NCBI GenBank assembly: GCA_003173915.1
Contig: PPGL01000005.1
Span: forward strand, 1-7,912
Origin: Candidatus Levyibacteriota bacterium
GTDB lineage: Bacteria > Patescibacteria > Microgenomatia > Levybacterales > UBA12049
Length of the DNA stretch: 7,912 bases
Reading direction: 5' to 3'
Shown: piece after piece, positions 5,696 to 7,912 of the stretch
Numbering within the stretch: position 1 is the stretch's first letter
Layout of the letters: each line of letters opens with the position of its first letter
Notes under the pieces: model-generated
What the model was told of the DNA's origin: nothing
Seen by the model: only the letters and a program-made list of their open reading frames with translations
The model's database searches: none
Position numbers and translations under genes: made by a program

Positions 5696-6107
5696 TATCT
5701 CCTTTAAAAATCCATTGAACACCGTATTTATCATAAAATTGTCCATAGATTCCAAATGGCATGTCATGTAACTCTTGAAATCTATCCTTTTCTGCACCTT
5801 CTGCAAGTTTGTCAAAAATTGCTTTTAACTCTTCAAAACTTTCTCCTACAACAAAGATAGCAAATGTATTTCCTTGTATTGGATTAAACGATGGGGATGC
5901 CATCCAATCTGTTGCAGATATTTCTATATCACCACTTTTAAGATTTGCATTAATAAGTCTTTCCCATTTCTCTTTTGGAAACATATCTTTCATTGGAGTA
6001 TCGCCAAGTTTGGTAAGGGTCAAATTTCCACCAAGACATTTGTGATAAAACGTCATTGCTTCTTGGCAATTTCCGTCAAATAAAAGAAATGGAGTAGTAC
6101 GTAGCAT
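5685..6107 (-). CDS. PhnB-like VOC (glyoxalase/bleomycin-resistance fold) protein
   Basis: The 140-residue protein is a typical PhnB-type member of the vicinal-oxygen-chelate superfamily. It opens with TTPFLLFDGNCQEAMTFYHKCLGGNL (4-29). The middle holds a GDIEISATDW strand (59-68) and the GNTFAIFVVGESFEELKAIFDKLAEGA block (79-105). It ends with the hallmark PFGIYGQFYDKYGVQWIF (117-134). PhnB-type proteins are often annotated as 3-demethylubiquinone methyltransferase-like, but no catalytic role is established for most. The usual metal-ligand positions are not obviously all His/Glu, so a binding role is possible. The start ATG 6107 is fixed by the family N-terminus and a TATACT box 8 nt upstream. 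It is a single gene with no Shine-Dalgarno. Confidence 0.9.
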   Translation of the reverse strand: MLRTTPFLLFDGNCQEAMTFYHKCLGGNLTLTKLGDTPMKDMFPKEKWERLINANLKSGDIEISATDWMASPSFNPIQGNTFAIFVVGESFEELKAIFDKLAEGAEKDRFQELHDMPFGIYGQFYDKYGVQWIFKGDKRQ

Positions 6108-6121
6108 ATGAATACAGTATA
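6108..6121 (-). promoter_or_regulatory. -10 promoter of the VOC gene, near-leaderless
   Basis: TATACT (6121-6116, minus strand) lies 8 nt before ATG 6107. It lacks the TGn extension seen at most neighbours. Confidence 0.5.
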
Positions 6122-6175
6122 TGTTTAAAGAAGTTTTGAATCAATAGTAGAAGGAAAACTAAAAACTTGAAATCT

Positions 6176-6991
6176 TTAACTAAGGTTAAAATGTAAGTCA
6201 GGCAAAATTTCAATTGAGTTTCCACTTCCAAATTGTCCACCAACTAAAGAATAATGTACTTTTTCACCAAGAATTTCTTTCATCAAAACTGTTGCGTGCA
6301 GTCCTGTACAATGACTAGGAACAATAAAATCTAAGTTTAAAGATTCTAAATAGTGAATATTTTTTAAAAGTTCTTCTTTTTCACGTCTTGCGTAATGTAA
6401 CCCACCAATGATTCCATAAATTTTCTCAACACCACTAATTTTTCTTGCATGCTCAACAATAACAGGTATAGTCGGGTGCGAACATCCAACAAGAATCACC
6501 AAACCCTTGTGTGGGACAGAAATAACAAGCGATTGTTCTTTATCTGGAGCATCAAGTGCACCGGTCGTATAAAGATTTTCTTCAAGGTGTTTACCATGAG
6601 TAATTATCGAAGTATTTTTATAATCTAATAGTTTTTGGATTGACTTCTCTTTCTTTTCTGTTCTATACGAAGGATTATACCCTTCTTCATTTATTTGCTG
6701 CATATCTGGGGGCAACAATAATTGCTGATTTGTAAACTTGTCAACAAGTCTGAATAATGCACCAGAATGATCTAGGTGGTTGTGGGAAAGAACTATTGTT
6801 TGGATATCTTCAAGTTGGAGCCCTAGACTCTCTACGTTATACATAAATCCTTCATATATTGCTGATGTATCAAAAAGATATTTTTTGTCAGCAATTTCAA
6901 GGAGTAATGATTGACCATGCGAAGCTAAGAAGCGACTCTTTAAAAATGAAGTAGTATTTTCCGAAACACATGTAACTTTTACACTATTCAT
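6176..6991 (-). CDS. MBL-fold metallo-hydrolase (dihydropteroate-synthase-like MBL subfamily)
   Basis: The 271-residue protein has the metallo-beta-lactamase metal sites in order: LSHNHLDHSG with His70, His72, Asp74 and His75; His172 in VGCSHPTIP; and His199 in IGGLHY; plus PSHCTG at 225-230. The early FLASHGQSLLLEIADKKYLFDTSA (21-44) and the later GCSHPTI and GGLH blocks are those of the subfamily named after archaeal proteins annotated as dihydropteroate-synthase-like or methanopterin-related MBL enzymes. No substrate can be assigned; those names are historical. The active site is intact, so it is probably an active cytoplasmic hydrolase. ATG 6991 lies 6 nt after an extended -10, with no Shine-Dalgarno. 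The gene is the upstream-most of five minus-strand genes that each appear to have separate promoters. Confidence 0.9.
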   Translation of the reverse strand: MNSVKVTCVSENTTSFLKSRFLASHGQSLLLEIADKKYLFDTSAIYEGFMYNVESLGLQLEDIQTIVLSHNHLDHSGALFRLVDKFTNQQLLLPPDMQQINEEGYNPSYRTEKKEKSIQKLLDYKNTSIITHGKHLEENLYTTGALDAPDKEQSLVISVPHKGLVILVGCSHPTIPVIVEHARKISGVEKIYGIIGGLHYARREKEELLKNIHYLESLNLDFIVPSHCTGLHATVLMKEILGEKVHYSLVGGQFGSGNSIEILPDLHFNLS

Positions 6992-7006
6992 AGATAGGTT
7001 ATATCA
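6992..7006 (-). promoter_or_regulatory. Extended -10 promoter of the MBL gene, leaderless
   Basis: TGATATAAC (7006-6998, minus strand) has its hexamer 6 nt before ATG 6991, predicting transcription from the start codon itself. Confidence 0.55.
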
Positions 7007-7103
7007 TAAAGTTACTAAAAGTTCGAATCCAATCTTTAGAGCGTTGACGGAGTTTGACATAGTTAATTAATCACATTTGCCAAAGGAATTACACAGTCAA
7101 AAT

Positions 7104-7133
7104 TTGAATATTTGCTATAGGGCATGATAGAAT
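7104..7133 (+). promoter_or_regulatory. Promoter of the TGA-interrupted gene
   Basis: TTGAAT (7104-7109), an 18-nt spacer and extended -10 TGATAGAAT (7125-7133) end 9 nt before ATG 7143. This supports ATG 7143 as the original start, upstream of the in-frame TGA. Confidence 0.45.
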
Positions 7134-7142
7134 TCCCTTCAT

Positions 7143-7595
7143 ATGTCGCTTGTGGAAAGAAGAGAAGCTAAACAAGAAACTCCTAGGTGAGAAGATCTTT
7201 TAAGTCCTGAGGATAAAGCTTTCATTGAAGCAAAAAGAATAGGTTTGTTTGCAGAGATTACTGGAAAAGGTTTTAAGGTTGATGGAGAGGTTGGTCAAGA
7301 TACAGGCAGACTTCTTACTAGCGGAAGAGCAGCTGTCCTTAACTATGTTATGTCTGCTGTAGCTGCGGAAGAAATAGAAGCACGAGAGGTACGCGATTCA
7401 CTATTAGGAAGAGCACGTACTCGAGAATACACATGGGGGGAAGGTGCCCTTGTTCCTCCAGCAGATTGGAAAAGTAGAAAAAGTCTATCTCGAGAGGATA
7501 TACACTTTCATCCAGCAGGATTAACAATATTTGTGAAAAATGGAATTCAATCCAGATCAGTTGGTAATCCAGCAAAACTTCCTAATTTAATTTAA
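7143..7595 (+). CDS. Unrecognised 150-codon protein interrupted by an in-frame TGA at codon 16
   Basis: From ATG 7143 the frame stays open to TAA 7593-7595 except for one TGA at 7188-7190. The N-terminus is MSLVERREAKQETPR, then the stop, then EDLLSPEDKAFIEAKRIGL and on to HFHPAGLTIFVKNG and a C-terminal PAKLPNLI. The region before the stop is as hydrophilic as that after it, and a promoter sits just upstream of ATG 7143, so the two parts look like one gene. A TGG-to-TGA change (Trp16) would explain it. The alternative is a 116-residue product from TTG 7245, which has no ribosome site. Readthrough is possible but unsupported; the intact glycine codons and absence of in-frame TGA in the other genes argue against a recoded genome. 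The protein is soluble, mixed alpha/beta in appearance, with no motif I recognise. Confidence 0.6.
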
Positions 7596-7664
7596 AATAA
7601 CTTTCTAACCTCCTCCACTTCTCGTAGTTTGAATTCTAATTTTGTCTACTCCTGGTGAGTTAAT

Positions 7665-7693
7665 TTGCAAATTGCCCGTTCACATGCTAACAT
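7665..7693 (+). promoter_or_regulatory. Promoter of the right-edge gene
   Basis: TTGCAA (7665-7670), a 17-nt spacer and extended -10 TGCTAACAT (7685-7693) end 7 nt before ATG 7701. It is another leaderless arrangement. Confidence 0.5.
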
Positions 7694-7700
7694 TTTCTCC

Positions 7701-7912
7701 ATGCCCGTTATTTTTGAAGCAATAGACGGAAGTTATAGCCAAACATTACCCGACCCTAACTTAGGATTAACTATGGGCGGTGTTTATGATACTCCATATA
7801 TTGTTGCTGCAACGCTTCCTCCAGGAACAGATACAAGTCATTTCTCTACTGGGCAAGAAACGACAGGGCAAAAAAGGCATACTATTACAGCGGCAGGTAT
7901 AGCTGTAAATGA
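7701..7912 (+). CDS. Unrecognised protein, N-terminal 70 residues, cut by the window edge
   Basis: An open frame begins at ATG 7701 (MPVIFEAIDGSYSQTLPDPN) and runs 70 codons, with no stop, into the right edge. The visible part is rich in Thr, Gly and Pro (for example AATLPPGTDTSHFSTGQETT) and has no signal peptide or membrane segment. No family is recognised. The frame is supported by a promoter with a 17-nt spacer placed directly before the ATG. It lies 105 bp after the TGA-interrupted gene on the same strand, so the two may be related in function, but nothing in the sequence shows this. Confidence 0.6.
   Translation, partial: MPVIFEAIDGSYSQTLPDPNLGLTMGGVYDTPYIVAATLPPGTDTSHFSTGQETTGQKRHTITAAGIAVN

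Noticed and set aside
7021..7029. GTTCGAATC, resembling a tRNA T-loop, as a possible tRNA fragment or attachment site
   Set aside because: The five bases on each side do not pair to form a T-stem, and no acceptor, anticodon or D-arm can be found around it.
7054..7059. TTGACA in the MBL/7143 divergent gap as a -35 box
   Set aside because: No -10-like hexamer is found 16-18 nt downstream; the better promoter is TTGAAT with TGATAGAAT nearer the ATG.
7348..7575. Minus-strand open frame of 75 codons
   Set aside because: It lies wholly inside the 7143-7595 gene on the opposite strand, has no promoter or ribosome site placed for it, and no recognisable content.
1..7912. Genome-wide TGA recoding to glycine (code 25)
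   Set aside because: Ten intact genes use ordinary GGN glycine codons and contain no in-frame TGA, which would be frequent if TGA meant glycine. A single TGA at 7188 is better explained as a point mutation or error.

Overview
The window is AT-rich DNA (G+C roughly one third by eye) with short intergenic gaps and small, mostly stand-alone metabolic genes. The organism looks bacterial. The small stress proteins (a KGG-repeat protein and a DUF6496-type protein) and the compact gene-poor-operon style fit a Candidate Phyla Radiation / Patescibacteria genome; that placement is an inference, since no rRNA or ribosomal marker is present. All 12 genes that end inside the window stop at TAA. No mobile element, CRISPR array, tRNA, rRNA or defence locus was found.

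Layout from left to right: a HAD-family phosphatase (minus, 94-717); a two-gene stress unit on the minus strand (KGG protein 1028-1348, then a DUF6496-type gene 767-948 that is frameshifted by a 5-bp tandem duplication); purU (minus, 1477-2331); a divergent 2-hydroxyacid-dehydrogenase-like gene (plus, 2430-3320) followed by a small coiled-coil protein (plus, 3412-3699). Then come five minus-strand genes in a row: GNAT acetyltransferase, DUF1761-like membrane protein, membrane-anchored PIG-L deacetylase, PhnB-like VOC protein and an MBL-fold hydrolase. Two unrecognised plus-strand genes follow, the first interrupted by an in-frame TGA and the second running off the window.

The genes do not form one pathway. 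What unites them is expression: ten genes have a -10 box, usually an extended TGn -10, ending only 6-10 nt before the start codon and have no Shine-Dalgarno sequence, so their mRNAs should be leaderless or nearly so. The KGG/DUF6496 unit is the exception: it has a real 5' leader and clear Shine-Dalgarno sites. I see no evidence of a new multi-gene system; the points most worth checking are the leaderless expression pattern, the two gene interruptions, the dehydrogenase that lacks its catalytic residues, and the repeats around the stress unit.
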